A DNA stretch of 64,000 nt from an uncultured Polycyclovorans sp. (GTDB lineage Bacteria; Pseudomonadota; Gammaproteobacteria; Nevskiales; Nevskiaceae), in assembly GCA_936928855.1 (NCBI GenBank), contig CAKZHZ010000053.1, positions 39,401 through 103,400 of the forward strand, given 5' to 3'. Positions 62,103 through 64,000 of this stretch are shown in pieces. The position numbers were made by a program, and so were the translations under genes. The stretch's first letter is position 1. Every line of letters begins with the position of its first letter. Below the pieces are notes generated by a model that was not told where the DNA came from, did no database searches, and saw only the letters and a program-made list of their open reading frames with translations.

Positions 62103-62127
62103 GGAAAAAACACCACGCAGACCGTGG
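62103..62127 (-). terminator. Weak terminator between metH and the Lpp-like gene
   Basis: Minus-strand CCACG, GTCTG loop, CGTGG, TG, then six T. The stem is only 5 bp. It lies about 100 bases after the metH stop and 32 bases before the Lpp-like start, so it may also act as an attenuator. Confidence 0.4.
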
Positions 62128-62223
62128 CTTGGGGTCCGCGACCGGGCCATCCTGCACCCCGGCGCAGCAGCCCGCAACCCATGACGGCGCAATCACATGA
62201 CCGTTGATTGACGCCCCGGTTCC

Positions 62224-64000
<1,777 letters not shown>

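Overview
The window is dense, high-GC DNA from a Gram-negative proteobacterium, most likely a gammaproteobacterium. Supporting core genes are dnaG-rpoD, priA, pntAA-pntAB-pntB, uppP, ppk1/ppx, yhhQ, slyX and metH, together with several outer-membrane beta-barrel genes. Three sets of genes point to a hydrocarbon-degrading life style: a CYP153-type P450 with its ferredoxin and a MalT/AlkS-like regulator, an AlmA-like flavin monooxygenase with an AraC regulator, and a haloalkane dehalogenase-like hydrolase. An affiliation near Nevskiales/Salinisphaerales is plausible but is inference only. No rRNA, tRNA, CRISPR array or phage module was seen.

Region 1 (1-14.5 kb) is accessory. It opens with the 3' part of a giant RHS/YD-repeat protein (LysM, membrane segment, C-terminal AHH-type nuclease toxin) and its probable immunity gene. 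A complete IS3-family element follows (8315-9585; orfA/orfB, A7 frameshift site, 35-bp terminal inverted repeats). Next come a membrane protein, a small XRE regulator that resembles restriction-modification controller proteins and sits behind a C-box-like operator, a winged-helix/PD-(D/E)XK nuclease-like protein, and a 932-residue surface lipoprotein with a Pro/Ser stalk.

Region 2 (14.5-22.9 kb) carries the minus-strand series regulator, CYP153, ferredoxin. A sequence motif is shared by the regulator and P450 upstream regions. Then follow a 56-residue small gene, a DODA-type dioxygenase, a 2OG-Fe(II) oxygenase, an anchored protein of unknown function, a beta-barrel protein and a MAPEG protein. 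Region 3 (23-44.6 kb) is mostly housekeeping: transhydrogenase operon, DUF3015/DUF4105 pair, YhhQ, PriA, UppP, pteridine reductase, Ogt, NRDE protein, EcsC, type II NADH dehydrogenase, Ppk1/Ppx, two small cytochromes c and three outer-membrane proteins. Many genes end in clear hairpin terminators.

Region 4 (44.6-52.6 kb) has a 74-bp tandem repeat just after rpoD, rpoD itself, a dnaG whose CHC2 zinc ligands are all replaced, and an AlmA-like monooxygenase 7 bp upstream of dnaG. A divergent AraC regulator follows across an intergenic region with nested perfect palindromes, then a haloalkane dehalogenase-like gene. Region 5 (52.6-64 kb) holds the DUF2157/GDYXXLXY pair, an EamA transporter, a cold-shock protein, DUF4169 and other small conserved genes, HIT and DUF3014 proteins, slyX, an MscS channel, an L,D-transpeptidase facing an Lpp-like lipoprotein (enzyme and likely substrate), and the 3' part of metH running off the right edge.

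The points most worth a second look are the controller-like XRE/PD-(D/E)XK pair without a visible methyltransferase, the zinc-less DnaG preceded by an alkane monooxygenase gene, the candidate operators of the alkane genes, the domain insertions in the RHS toxin, and the 74-bp tandem repeat.
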